Source: Mayamaea pseudoterrestris (lineage: Eukaryota > Bacillariophyta > Bacillariophyceae > Sellaphorales > Sellaphoraceae). Taken from it: 64,000 bases of DNA. This document shows, piece after piece, positions 43,528-54,636 of this stretch (position 1 is its first letter; each line of letters opens with the position of its first letter). The translations under genes were made by a program, and so were the position numbers. The DNA lies in NCBI GenBank assembly GCA_027923505.1, contig BROI01000001.1:2226001-2290000 (forward strand), in the 5' to 3' direction. The notes under the pieces were generated by a model. That model worked only from the letters and a program-made list of their open reading frames with translations, did not search any database and was not told the DNA's origin.

Positions 43528-43966
43528 GAGTTGGTGAATCTCCAAGAATTCATTTGAGATTTGCCAGTGACATTTATGGCATCCACTAGATCCACACAGT
43601 TTCGGCTCAGCGCTTTGTATATTTAAGCTCTGCAGGCCAGAATAACATTGCTTAATTCCCACGCTTGTCCATTGGCATATTAGCAGCTAACTTGCTATTG
43701 CATTTGAGTGAATCCTATGTAGCTTACTTCAGAAGTCGCGAGTTTACCTGCCTCGTCGTTCCGTCGGACGCTCCTCTGTATCCCATTAAAACTGGTCATA
43801 TACATGCATCCCTTCTCTGTTATAACTACGCAGTAATGTATTGGTAAGAGTACCGCACTGTTTGTTGTGGCGGTTTGGCCGATAAGGAGGTACAGTACCG
43901 GTAGCTAGCGACAAAGCATGCACGTCGCATCGGTAATGATTTTCGTAGCTGCGCATCGACTCGCCC
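43528..43966. other. intergenic
   Basis: 439 bp between the STRA6-like stop and the ARMC6-like start on the same strand. It contains a TACCGGTA octamer at 43896-43903, 63 bp before the next start codon. No gene is seen. Confidence 0.5.
43896..43903. promoter_or_regulatory. TACCGGTA palindrome upstream of the ARMC6-like gene
   Basis: Octamer 63 bp before the ATG at 43967. Position is similar to the copy 66 bp upstream of the CDPK start. Role is inferred from recurrence. Confidence 0.33.
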
Positions 43967-45727
43967 ATGGACACATGGATGAAGACGAATGATCGAGCGG
44001 CCCTTCTCTTGTTAAATTTGTCACGTACTGAAATCAGTGACCGTTTAGTGGTAATGATTTCGCAAGCATTTTTCGACGATGTTTGCCTCGAAAACGCCGA
44101 GCTGCTTGGCTTGTCGAACGACGACGCCGTGACGGAAACCTTGCAGCAGCTGGGAGCAGAAAAGTGCGCGTACTTGGTTCAGACCTTTCCTTCCGAAGAT
44201 TGTCTTGAGCGTCGAGCAAGGCGCGACTTTTTGACAAGTCTGGAACGGCTCTCGACGATGACTGATGGTGCTGGTGTCGACGGACAAGAACCGAATGGCT
44301 GTAGCTTGAATCAACCATTGCAAGCGCATTATTCAGATGCAAATGACACTGCTCAGCTGCTCATGAAGGACTTGAAAAGAATTCAGAAGCATTTGGAAGA
44401 GGATTATCAAGTCTATATCTTCCTATTTGAAGCAAATCGAGGCGTCGAACGTTTGGCAAAACATTTGTCGGACGATTCCGACGTGCTGCATCTCCAGCAG
44501 CAAGCATTAGCCACGCTCTTGATTGTCTTGCAAAAGCCTTCCATGTCTTTGCGTCAGCAGCTACAAGACTCTGCACTCCAAATGTCTCTTATCAAGTGGT
44601 TCAAAGCGACTTGGACAAAGGCTACAGCGAATGGCGTCGACCAAAAGCAATCGGACGATTTACGAAACAATCTACTCACCCTTGTCTATCACTCATGCAA
44701 GGGCAACCAGTTCGTAAAGCACGTTTGGATGCAGGATGCACAGAAACCAACGCTAGCTAATCTCTTGGTTGAAACGCTCTCTCAGTCATTGCCGCCAGCT
44801 CGCTTGGTAAAGACTGCTTGCCAGCTTTTGACGGTGCTTGGCACATTCGACGACTCATCCAGTACGAACCGCAACGACCCATCCATTGCAACGTCTCATT
44901 CGCATGTCCAAACATTGTATGCGGCTGGAGTGTTGAATGCATTGAAGCATGTGTTACAAATGGAAGAAAATCAAGAGGTAAACGCAACGACGACGAGTAT
45001 TATCAACGCGATTCGGTGCTTGGCGGTTCACAACGACATTGTGCAAGCCATTGTGTCCAACGGCATATTACAGCGAGTGGTTGACATTTTCCAAAAACAA
45101 GTTGAAAGTATGGACGAGGAAAGGAAGGACGAAGCAAATAAACGAGAGCATAGCAGAACGGCCGACATTGATCAGCTACTGCTTCTGGCTGCTTGTCTCG
45201 GATTCTTTCGCAATGTTTGTGCCAATGACGACTTAAAGTATAAGTTATGCGCCGGTACCATGTCGATTGCTGCTCCCATGATCAATTGCATGCAACTGGG
45301 CATGGCGCTCCCTTCGTTGCAGGAGCATGCTATTGGGACAATGGCCGCCATGGCACTTCGACAACCGCAGAACGCAGCCTTCTTGATTGCCTCTCAAGGA
45401 GCACCCAACATAGTGCAAGCCATGCGAAAGTATCCAAATCGATCGAGTCTGCAGCGGCAAGGGTGTTTGGCAATTCGAAATTTGGCGAGCCGGGCAGAAG
45501 CGGCGCAGAAGGAGGATTTGCTGGCACTGACGCGCGAGACGCTACAGACAATCGCCGCCAAGCATTTGGAGTGCCAAGATGAAGTGTACGCTGCTCTTCG
45601 GGAGATGGGAGTTCATCAAGCACATGTTTTTGCCGTACAAGATGCTGAAACTGGAGCTGTGCTTTTACAAGAGCGGCTTGCGTTCGGTCAAGGACACAAT
45701 GCTAATTTTCGATCAGTTTACGAGTAA
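43967..45727 (+). CDS. armadillo-repeat protein, ARMC6-like
   Basis: 586 aa, single exon, start MDTWMKTNDRAALLLL. The whole protein is helical with degenerate armadillo repeats, clearest toward the C-terminus: VLNALKHVLQMEENQEVNATTTS, IINAIRCLAVHNDIVQAIVSNG, QLLLLAACLGFFRNVCANDDLK, HAIGTMAAMALRQPQNAAFLIASQGAP and LQRQGCLAIRNLASRAE. Order, spacing and the terminal (N)FRSVYE match ARMC6, whose role is not settled. No signal peptide or membrane helix is present. The stop lies 87 bp from the stop of the convergent TUTase gene. Confidence 0.78.
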   Translation: MDTWMKTNDRAALLLLNLSRTEISDRLVVMISQAFFDDVCLENAELLGLSNDDAVTETLQQLGAEKCAYLVQTFPSEDCLERRARRDFLTSLERLSTMTDGAGVDGQEPNGCSLNQPLQAHYSDANDTAQLLMKDLKRIQKHLEEDYQVYIFLFEANRGVERLAKHLSDDSDVLHLQQQALATLLIVLQKPSMSLRQQLQDSALQMSLIKWFKATWTKATANGVDQKQSDDLRNNLLTLVYHSCKGNQFVKHVWMQDAQKPTLANLLVETLSQSLPPARLVKTACQLLTVLGTFDDSSSTNRNDPSIATSHSHVQTLYAAGVLNALKHVLQMEENQEVNATTTSIINAIRCLAVHNDIVQAIVSNGILQRVVDIFQKQVESMDEERKDEANKREHSRTADIDQLLLLAACLGFFRNVCANDDLKYKLCAGTMSIAAPMINCMQLGMALPSLQEHAIGTMAAMALRQPQNAAFLIASQGAPNIVQAMRKYPNRSSLQRQGCLAIRNLASRAEAAQKEDLLALTRETLQTIAAKHLECQDEVYAALREMGVHQAHVFAVQDAETGAVLLQERLAFGQGHNANFRSVYE

Positions 45728-45814
45728 ATTATACTTCAAGAATGATGGTTATATAGTAAATTTTTATATCAGACGGATGAAATAGGTAGCAAACATCAAT
45801 TAACCGTTTCGCAT

Positions 45815-48800
45815 TTACGCGTGCAGTGCCCTTTCCTGCTCTTCAACCGGCTCACAGATCCAGTCCAACAGCTCATCGCCCGACATATTGCGCAAATCCA
45901 CCTTGTTCCAGGAACCAGGTCGGCCTGCTGCTGCATCTGCAATCTTGGAATAGGCAACGGCAAACTCACGTCGAATCCGATGATAGTCCCCGCCACGAAG
46001 GACATGAGCGACATCGTAAAATGTCTCGAACGGGTCTTCAATAGTCAATGCAGCGCTGTAATTTCTCCAACAGTCAACCTCAGTCTTTACTTCCCGCTGC
46101 ACCAAACCACGGGTTGCGGTCGAATGTAGTGATACGACGCATTTTCTATAGTCAAATTCGAAGGCGTAGTAACGAAAGAATGAAGCGAGCAGAATAGCAA
46201 GCGAAAGGTCTTGGCCATGGAAAATGTTTTGTAAAAAGGCCTTGTCCGTGGGCGTATCCGGTTTGTAGAATAATGTGTTGACAGTTTGACCTTCTTCAAA
46301 TGGGTGCGGGATCAAATTTTCCGACATCGCAGGTGCTTCGCGATAAGGTGTGCCAGGTGGTTGCTTAGGCCAAGTACGATCCACCCATTGTAAATTAGGC
46401 AGCAGCGGTCGGCCTTGTTGGTCTGGCTTGTCGCGATAATTATGATCACCTTCCGACGGGGCAATTGGCACAACAAGTCCCTTGTCGTTGCGCTTGTGGA
46501 ACGTAAGAAAATGGAGTAGCATGAGAATGTATCCATAGCTGCTCAATGTATGACGAGAAGGATTGTTAATGTCTCGCTCCTTGGCCCATCGCTTGATTAT
46601 TGCTGCCAAAACCCGCGTAATTGGCGTGATTTCGGCGTAAGTGCGTAACAGCGAAGTGTTTAGCACAGCAAGTGGATTGTGCATGGAAATGTCGCATTCA
46701 ATGAGTTTGGTATCTTCTGGACAACTTGGCAAAGGATTCGGACAAAAGAACCGAATAATGGGAATGCGCGCCGACAAGCGCGCCGCATCAACCTCCTGCA
46801 TGCCGGCAGCGGTTAAACAAGTGGCAAGCCTCTCCATAGCTGTCGATCCAGAAGTGTCGTCCTTCGAAAATTCAAAGCCTGACGGAAGAATCAACGACAT
46901 GTCGATATCTGAGTTTGGCGATCCAAAACCATTTGCAGACGAGCCAAAAATGACAACTCTCGTGCCAGGAGGAAAAGCCCCACTTGCAGTGACAATCTGC
47001 TCTGCCCTCGCGCGTATCATTTCTCGAATTCGCGTCACACGCTCTTCGTCGTCATACAACTCGCGAAAGAATTTTCCCATAGCTGTCGACATGTTGTTGA
47101 GAATTACGACAGCTCCAGCGTCCATCGATCGCTGGTTTGTTGCAGCTCGAGGATAAAGGATGTCCTCAAGGAAGTATGTGTTGGGTTCAAATTGTAGGTT
47201 TCGAAGCTGCATCTTTGTGCGACACTGCGCAAAAGCATTAAAATCGTCAACCGAGACATTGTTCGGAAGATCTCTCAGCGCATCGGACCAAAGCCTTGAC
47301 GATTCATTCGGAATAGCGAATTCTTCCGACAAAGGGCACCAAAGCTGATACTCGACCCGCAATCTGGCCATCATATCGCGGCGCAACAATATTGACATCG
47401 AGGAATTGTTGACTGCCGCTCGAAGAATACTGGCAAAAGCAAGCTGTGCGTCCCTCCACTTGCGCAGGTTGGATGCTCTACCACTCATCAACTGTCGCGT
47501 CTTCTCGCGCAAGGAAGTAACCGCTTCGTCTTCGACGCCATCGTGAGCCTTGCCAGAAGTGTGCGACTTGGCGTCATCGCCTTCTACTTGCGCCTTCAAT
47601 CCATCGACTGCAAACTCAAGCTCCTCCATCTTGCTGCATGTCTTAGAATATTCGTTATTGCAAACTTCAATTACTTTTCTAGACTCTTGTATGCAACCCC
47701 ACAATGCGCGTGCAGCTGACTCGTTCGGTAACGTCAGCGGCGCCTCTAAAACTTGTGCAAGCGAAATTAACGACGACAGTGATGTTGGGTTGGTTTTCTT
47801 GGCTTTAAAATTGCTTAAAATAAAACGAACACTGTTGTCAAAATCCTGTTCCGTCACTTGGACCAATATGGCAGGACCAGATGCCAGTGTACGCGCAGGA
47901 TCGTCATGCCAGTACAGACGCAACAACACGTTACCCGGTGTCCTTGGACTGAAAAAAGGCAATTTTCCGCACACCATCTGAGTAGCAGCGTCAATGCCGT
48001 AGTCGCTGCGCTCCGTCACGAACTTGCTGATAATGGACGCCTGCGTCGCATTCTCCGAGCAGCCACGACGAAACAAGCCGACTGCCAGATTCTTCAGCGC
48101 ATTGTCAAGACTTTTCGCCGGGCGAGCTTGTTGCAAGTACTTTATCGGAAGGCTCCAGTGCGCAAACAATTCCTCGCGTGGCCGAAATTTTAAGACAAAC
48201 GTTGGATCATGCCCATCCCAGCCATTCACAATAATTCGTCCAGGCTGTTCCTTGAAATGTGTCCACAATCTCGTTGGCTGGGGCTTAGCCGGTGTCTTTC
48301 TCAGCTGCTGTTCCGGGGATTTAGCATGGGTTGGGGTTGTGGGGTGCAGCGATATTGAAGCAACCTTGCTACCTCGAGCAGGAGTTGTCGCTTCTGCCAT
48401 GGGAGTAGCAGGTACCGTGGCGGCAGATTTATTGCTAGGGTGAGAGCCAGGCCGGCCTTGTTGATCAAGCATGGATCCTGCAGTGTTTGGCGGCATATGA
48501 ATTGGATCCAAGTGCATGGCAGACGGCGCTGAACCACCACCAACTTGCGTCAAAAAGTTACGCTCACTGTCGCTAATGTTGCGGGGTTGATTAAGAAAGG
48601 AATGAGCGAGAAAGTCATCACTGCTGGACGACGTTGCGGCTGCAGCCGCCCAAGAGCCGCTCGAGCCAGGCTTGCGATCGCCTGCATTTGCGCTTCCTCC
48701 GGCAACGGCGATCGGCTTGTTTGTGCGCGGAGGTGTAATAGGCGAAGCGCCCCAAATGGATTGCATCGCAGCCATGGACTCGTTATTGTTGATGCTGTTG

Positions 48801-49602
48801 TTGGTGTTTATGCTCATGTTTTTCAAGTTTGCAGCAAGCGTGTTTGGAGACGTAATCATCGGCTGCTGCTGCTGAATGGGAATAGGGCTTTCAACACGGT
48901 CAGGAGCAAGGAACGAAGGGAGAGGAGCATCGCCAAAGAGCGAGGATGGGTCCAATCGGTGCATGTTGTTTGAAATATTTGGATTAAGATTCGTCATGTG
49001 AGGTTGATTTGAGTATCCTTGATTAGCGACCTGCGAATGCTGCAGCTGCTGCTGCCGCATCTGCTGCATTTGAAGTTCTTGAACATCAGGCTGATACCTG
49101 GGCGAAGAAAGTGGTTCATTTACAAGCGCTGTTCCTAGTTGCTGTTGTTGCTGTCCTTCAATAAGTGCACGCGCAGCCTTGATAAAAGTAGCTTGATCTC
49201 GCGTCGTCTGGTAAGCTTCGTGTATTCTAAAGGCCTCTGGATTGTCTCCTCTGAGAAATGGCATGAATGCAATTAAAATATCCTTCATAAAGAGATAAAA
49301 GATAGAACGTTAGCCAGCATGAATTTATTCACTGTCAAAAGTAATGGCTGTAGGTCGCATTCTATTCATTCCACAGCAGTACTCACCTCATCTCGTATAC
49401 CTGTATTATTTGCTGCCGAATCCTCATTTACATAATTGCTGCTTCCTCTAGGACTTGATCCATCCACGCTGTCCGTGCTTGTTCGCTGCTGCCGGTTGCG
49501 GCCATTGTTGCTGCGACGGTTGTTGGACCTTCCTCCTCCGCCGCCGCCTCTTCCGCCGTTTGGGCGACGACGCTGCCCTCCCGCTTGCGGAGTACTAGAC
49601 AT
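45815..49602 (-). CDS. terminal nucleotidyltransferase (TUTase / non-canonical poly(A) polymerase)
   Basis: Two exons (49602-49387, 49282-45815; GTGAGT...GAAG) give 1227 aa. Exon 1 is an RGG-like tail (PNGGRGGGGGGRSNNRR), followed by about 330 residues rich in Gln, Asn and Ser. A middle domain from about 410 to 640 (WTHFKEQPGRIIVNGWDG; GLFRRGCSENATQASIISKF) is unrecognised. The catalytic unit has FGSSANGFGSPNSDIDMSL near residue 850 (two Asp), the third Asp in LIECDISMHNPLAVLN near 930, RWAKERDINNPSRHTLSSYGYILMLLHFL, and the PAP-associated segment SLAILLASFFRYYAFEFDY near 1100. This is the Cid1/TUT type, which adds U or A to RNA 3' ends. Low-complexity tails suggest an RNA-granule protein. 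U versus A specificity cannot be read. Confidence 0.9.
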
Positions 49603-50009
49603 GAATGAGTCACTACTCTAAAGTTCACGCTATCTTAATGGATGATAACTCTTCAAGTACTACTGTAAGAAGGATTGCTGCTGTTTTTTTTTCTTTCTGG
49701 AATCCATTGTGTCAAAGGCGAAACGGTTCGGTGGTTCCATCGTCGCGCGGAGGAGAATGAGTCGCGCAACGACATTCTGTGCGACATGCTAGACGAGCGG
49801 CTAGCATTCAACGCCCCGTTGGCAAAAGAAAGAAGCAAAGCATACAACAACAGTAGCTTTCTAAAATGATATTCTAATCATATATGTTATAATAGCCATG
49901 CAATAAAGAGACCTTGCTTGGTCGTCAAGGTCAAAAGCAGCGCCTATGTACGCTACCGTGCGCGTCAACCTCACTTGCATGTTAGCAATACTCGCCTCAC
50001 TGTCTCAGT
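49603..50009. other. intergenic, upstream of the TUTase gene
   Basis: 407 bp holding the TUTase 5' region and the 3' end of the next minus-strand gene. There is a T-run (nine T) near 49685. Nothing else is recognised. Confidence 0.5.
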
Positions 50010-50708
50010 TTACTCACGCCACCACGACTGCTGGTTGCGTGGCGCTCCATTCAATAGAAACGATCTTGGCGAAACAACAAAAAGGCTACCGCCGTCGACA
50101 AGCATTTGGCGCTGCTTTTCAATGCGATTTGCCAAGTGAGTGTAATCGTCATCGTCGTCGTCATCGTCGTTGTTGTCGATATTGTCAGCATTGTCAGTGA
50201 AAATGGAGACAGCTTGATGGGACAATGACAATGCATATGGATTCAGTCCCTGCCAAGGCGTACGAAATGTCTCAGATGTAATAGTCATGGGAGGAGGTAA
50301 GATTGTGGCAGGTTTGTCACTGTTGATGGTAGCTGTTGGATAGCCCAACGTCGCTTCGGATTGGAGATTCGCCATGGACGCATAAGTGTTGCAAGTCAAT
50401 CTCGTCTCGGAAGGCTTCTCTGATGGCTCGGTACACAATGTTGGGTGCTGTTCCTGTAGGTGTTGGGATTGCTCGGACAGCTGCTGCTGCTGCTGCTGCT
50501 GCAACTTTTTCTTGTTGCGCTTTCCGCCCCGACATCCGCGAGGACGATGGCTTGGGCGTTGGCGTGGACGGCTAGCGAAGGATCCGGAGCTTTCGGAGGA
50601 CGAAGTAGCTTTCAACTGCGAGTCATCAGAAAATGTCGACCAAGAGGACGACTCGTAGGTTCTGTGAAGGTGGGTGGAGGTGCTGCTGCTGCCGAGGTGC
50701 TGACTCAT
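50010..50708 (-). CDS. low-complexity hypothetical protein
   Basis: 232 aa from the ATG at 50708 (MSQHLGSSSTSTHLHR). It shows a Ser-rich N-terminus, a basic patch RPRQRPSHRPRGCRGGKRNKKK running into a Gln tract (QQQQQQQ, coded by CAG/CTG-type repeats at about 50476-50500), a Pro/Thr-rich middle, and an Asp tract (NIDNNDDDDDDDDY). No folded domain or localisation signal is clear. The basic patch could be a nuclear localisation signal. Codon periodicity and length suggest a real gene, but no homology is recognised. Confidence 0.5.
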   Translation of the reverse strand: MSQHLGSSSTSTHLHRTYESSSWSTFSDDSQLKATSSSESSGSFASRPRQRPSHRPRGCRGGKRNKKKLQQQQQQQLSEQSQHLQEQHPTLCTEPSEKPSETRLTCNTYASMANLQSEATLGYPTATINSDKPATILPPPMTITSETFRTPWQGLNPYALSLSHQAVSIFTDNADNIDNNDDDDDDDDYTHLANRIEKQRQMLVDGGSLFVVSPRSFLLNGAPRNQQSWWRE

Positions 50709-51189
50709 AGTGCTGTGATCTAGACTGACGGTTCTTCAAAGTGGACAAGTAGTCTTTGCCTTTTGGTAAGTCTACTTGGCAACAATGGACAGTCCCTCCA
50801 CCTATAATGAATGTTGGAGGTGCGTTGATTCTGTTGGAGGCGAGTCGCCCATTTCGCCATCAATCGCTTCTTTCGAAACGTCGCTGACACAAAATTTCAA
50901 ATCGTTGCTGAAATGGCGCTTGTGCTTCCCTGATTGAACACGTCATCAAACTCGCATCATCATCAGCGGCGCGCCACGGCGAAACCGAGGCGATGACGAT
51001 GGTGCAAGGCAACTCATCAAGTCGAAAGACCACCTCTAGCAGCTGCAACACGGCTGGTAGCATTAGTCACATAACGTAGAAACATTCAACTCCAAGTCAG
51101 ATTGCAGACTCAGCGCATAAAGTCATCCAACTTGCCATATTTTCATCACAGTTTCTTCGGAACAAAATAATATAGTCACCTTCGTCACC
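50709..51189. other. intergenic, divergent
   Basis: 481 bp between divergent starts (50708 minus, 51190 plus). A 67-codon minus-strand frame (51063-50860) has no motif and is taken as chance. Nothing else is recognised. Confidence 0.5.
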
Positions 51190-51922
51190 ATGCACTTTCA
51201 ACGAACATTACTCGTCACATCTCTTCTACTCGCATCAAACTCAATAGCATCGAATGCATTTGTCGTGAGAGGCCCTACATCAAGATCTGCAAGTACTCAT
51301 TTATACGGTCTATTTGACGGAGTCAAGGAAGCCTTCAAGGCACCCGCTTTGGAGCGAAGTACGCTCAATTCGGAGCGAGAAACGCCAATCGACCGATGGA
51401 TGGGATGGAGCGTCGCTAGTGAGAATGAAGGTGTTGCAGCGACGCAGGAATCAGGTGAGTTATGCTAAAGATGATGAACGAGCGATTGTTTGCTTGCAAT
51501 CTACAATATGCTCACGTCCTTCCTTCTTTGCCTTGTTTACAGGGACAGACTTTATTGACTCAATGGACGAATCAAACTATTTGGTTGTCCAACTAACCAA
51601 GCCGATGGGCATTGTCTTTGAAGAAAATGACTCAGAATTCGGCGGCATCTTTGTTCAATCTTTGAAAGCCGGAGGTGCAGCGGCTGTGAATGGGCAGCTT
51701 CTTGAGGGAGATCAGCTAGTCGCAGTCAATGCAGAAAAGGTCTCCGGGCTACCATTTGACGATGCATTGTCCAAGATACTAGAATCGGAAGGAGACTCGG
51801 CGAGACTGACCATTTTCCGAGGCACTGCCAAGCAATTTTATGGAGCGACTGGACCGAGTCAGGCCTGGCTGGATGAATTCCTGGTAAACAAGTCGGCAGG
51901 TGCACCGCAGAGCAAGGAGTAG
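51190..51922 (+). CDS. plastid-targeted PDZ-domain protein
   Basis: Two exons (51190-51454, 51543-51922; GTGAGT...GTTTACAG) give 214 aa. The N-terminus [29 protein letters not shown] is a signal peptide with an NAF cleavage motif, then a Ser/Arg transit segment and [15 protein letters not shown]. The second exon encodes a single PDZ domain: [54 protein letters not shown] and [22 protein letters not shown]. It has no protease domain, so it is a stand-alone PDZ adaptor of a kind seen in several copies in diatoms. Its partner is unknown; binding of a plastid protein C-terminus is the family expectation. Confidence 0.87.
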
Positions 51923-52228
51923 AAAATTCTATCACGACCACAAAGCTAATTCTCGCAATTTATTAAAGCATTCATATCCTTGTGTACGTCGTAAATTACA
52001 ATATGTATTACAGAATGCGCTTGCTTCGCAGTAGCCTGCTGGCTTCTGTCGTCGACTTTCGCGCATGTAAGTACTGTATGTACAACGCAGTACAAACTAT
52101 ACTCATTCCATTCGATATTATAAAATGCAACTTAGAAAACTAAACGCCATTGGCTAAATGTTACTGCTAGCCACAGCGATAAATTTATACTAGCGGCGAA
52201 ACGACGTTAACCGCCCTTCAGCTCTCGA
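51923..52228. other. convergent intergenic region
   Basis: 306 bp between the stops of the PDZ gene and the V-ATPase H gene. A/T-rich, with TTTATTAAAGC near 51960 that could serve as a polyadenylation region. No gene is seen. Confidence 0.5.
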
Positions 52229-53875
52229 TTACTTGACGTACTCCCAATTCTGCACCATAATCTTGGATACGCACTGAAGTGCATGGCGCTGAAGCTCGGG
52301 GTTCTCATGTTCAATCAAATGCATGACCAACTCTTTGGCGCCCAAGCGCTTGGCAATCGCTCGACCATTCGGGTAATGGCGAACAAACTCTCCAATGTCA
52401 AAGCAGGCAATCGCCGCAACTTCCTCGTCCTTGCTGCTCAAAAGTGCAATCAACACCTTGACCAAGTGGAAGTCGCCGTCAATGCCTTCCATCATGCGAG
52501 CATTCTCCTTGAAAAAAGCCTCCTTGTGCGTAGATCCCCACTGCAAATGACCAGACTCGACTTCATTCTTGTAGACCTCCCAACGACTCATCTCCTTGTA
52601 GTTCTCGTGTAAAAGCTTGTAGAGTATGTCAATGTCGGTTACCAAGTCAGGGTCGGTGAATTGGCGGTCGCGCAAATGATCAATCGCTTTGATGAGTCCG
52701 CAAGCGATCATCTCCGACAAGAAGCACTGGCCGTTAATCGTCGGCTGACCCGCCGGCTGTACATCAGTTTCGGCGTTGCACGTAGCCAAGTTGCTCAAAG
52801 CGGAAAGGGCAACCCGGACAACCTTTTCGCGAGGCGCCACCGAAACCAAATCTACCAATGCTGACACAGCGACACTATCCTTGGCAAAATCCTGGCGAAT
52901 CAAGTACGAGTCGTTCAAGTCATATGTCAAGACCCACATGCAAAAGCAAACCTCGTAGAGCTGCTGGACCGACGCTTGTCCAATCTTCTTCTTGGAATCA
53001 GCTGAGGACGTAGACATGGAGCGCGTCTTGTGTCCAACGCGCAACTGGCGACTCATGTACTTGATGCCTCCACTCTTGCAAAAGAGGGCTCTTGTTTCGG
53101 GAGCCTCCATCAAGACACGCAGTGCCATGGTGCAAATGGAAACCGACGCACCTGCCGTATTCTTGAGCTGACTGACAATCCAAGCGACAATCGCTTCCAG
53201 AGGTTCCAACGCACTCGCATACTGGACCGGTCGCGCCTTGACGACATTGCCATCCTTGTCTGACGAACTGACGCGCTGACTGGGACAAGCCGTCACGAGA
53301 ATGCGTGTCAAGCAGAGGGACGCCACCTTTTGCGCAAAGACATCGCCCTTGCCGCCCTTGTTTAACACACGCAAAAGAGCCTTCCACTGGTCCACCAAGA
53401 CGCCATCCTTGCCAACGTAAAAGACAGTGGCAATGGAGACTCCCTTGACAGCTCCACTGGCAAGCGTATTGAGAATGTCCAACAACTTGGTGAGCGCATA
53501 ATGCGAAACAACGCCGAGTGGATCCGCCGAAAGAGCCGCCATGGCTTCCTCACTGGGGTTGCTATTGGTGGAGCTTGTGGCACTGGCGCTCGCCACTGTC
53601 GTGTCGTCGTTCATGCGCGAAACTTGTCCATTGCCAGCACCAGCTGCTGACGCTTCAGCCAATAGCTTGAGCAGGACTCTGGCATACATGCTAGCATCCC
53701 GACTATCCGCCAATGTGTAGTCCATGCTATTCGTTTCGGCCATGCGTAGCAAGGCAGTCTCTTGAGCCGTGAGTTTGAGCGAGCCAAGCGCGTCCCAGCG
53801 AATATGCGAAAACGCAGAGGCAACTGGTGACTTGATCGACATGCTTGTCGTCGTGGGAGGAATTGCGGTCGTCAT
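52229..53875 (-). CDS. V-type H+-ATPase subunit H
   Basis: 548 aa, single exon, starting MTTAIPPTTTSMSIKSPVASA. Helical HEAT-like repeats run throughout, and the C-terminal domain is diagnostic: RWEVYKNEVESGHLQWGSTHKEAFFKENARMM, DFHLVKVLIALLSSKDEEVAAIACFDIGEFVRHYPNGRAIAKRLGAKELVMHLIEHENPELQRHAL and CVSKIMVQNW. Subunit H joins V1 to Vo and silences free V1, so it controls acidification of vacuoles and, in diatoms, silica vesicles. It is longer than the usual 440-480 aa because of an N-terminal Ser/Thr/Asn insertion (about 80-110) and an internal loop (SSSDKDGNVVKARP). A 69-codon frame upstream ends on its start codon. Confidence 0.93.
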   Translation of the reverse strand: MTTAIPPTTTSMSIKSPVASAFSHIRWDALGSLKLTAQETALLRMAETNSMDYTLADSRDASMYARVLLKLLAEASAAGAGNGQVSRMNDDTTVASASATSSTNSNPSEEAMAALSADPLGVVSHYALTKLLDILNTLASGAVKGVSIATVFYVGKDGVLVDQWKALLRVLNKGGKGDVFAQKVASLCLTRILVTACPSQRVSSSDKDGNVVKARPVQYASALEPLEAIVAWIVSQLKNTAGASVSICTMALRVLMEAPETRALFCKSGGIKYMSRQLRVGHKTRSMSTSSADSKKKIGQASVQQLYEVCFCMWVLTYDLNDSYLIRQDFAKDSVAVSALVDLVSVAPREKVVRVALSALSNLATCNAETDVQPAGQPTINGQCFLSEMIACGLIKAIDHLRDRQFTDPDLVTDIDILYKLLHENYKEMSRWEVYKNEVESGHLQWGSTHKEAFFKENARMMEGIDGDFHLVKVLIALLSSKDEEVAAIACFDIGEFVRHYPNGRAIAKRLGAKELVMHLIEHENPELQRHALQCVSKIMVQNWEYVK

Positions 53876-54081
53876 GGTGTCAATGGTAGGTGGTAGAGAA
53901 GCGCTTGATGACTTTCAAACCTCCAGCAACCTGTGCTTGACGAAACGTGACGAGAGAAATTGTGAGCGTGAGCCGAAGAAGTAATTAGAGAAGAAACCCG
54001 GTTTTGGCGACGACCTCCACCATTGGCACGACCATGACGAAGAAGCGGCTTGATGCGGTTCAAGTGACGAAACGAATACAT
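53872..54081 (-). promoter_or_regulatory. possible upstream ORF overlapping the V-ATPase H start (ATGA)
   Basis: A 69-codon frame starting MYSFRHLNRIKPLLRHGR ends with a TGA that overlaps the ATG of subunit H (ATGA, 53875-53872). If it lies in the transcript leader it could act by termination-reinitiation. The Arg/His-rich N-terminus also looks like a mitochondrial presequence, so an unrelated small exon is possible. Transcript evidence is lacking. Confidence 0.25.
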
Positions 54082-54636
54082 CTGCGATCATGTAATGAAT
54101 TTGATGTTAATCAGCATTCAATAGAGTCATGTAGCGTTCCGTGAAAGCGTCAAGAATCCGAGAGGAACGTGACAGATTGTTGGATGGAGAAACATCATTG
54201 ATCGTCTGCAAGGGCGCCAATCGCAAGACTTTCGAGCACTAGCTTTACACGAATACCTATTACTCTCTCATACATGCATAGACTGTATAACAAAGCACAA
54301 ATCACCGAAATATCACAGTTGTTTACCTTAGCAGAGCGATAGTGGCTGTTTGGAAATTTGAGCGACCCACGGCGATGCTGAATAGTCGTAGTGGTACCGA
54401 ATCAAGAAGCCAACGGCTCTTCCAAATCACTGTCGTAGAGAGAGTACGTTAGTCGCGTTGCGACATCAAAAGACGATTGACCGCTCACCGCCGAGCGCCA
54501 TGACACTCACACGACCCGCTTGCTGCAGTCTCCTTCCGAACGACAACGGGACGGAGCACTCGATTCTTGGTTCGTCTTGATATTGCTTTGCTACTGTCTC
54601 TCTATTACACAGATATTAATATTTATAAGAGTACTA
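53876..54636. other. divergent intergenic region
   Basis: 761 bp between the divergent starts of V-ATPase H and Vps2. Apart from the upstream ORF noted above and short open frames near 54520, nothing is recognised. Confidence 0.5.
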
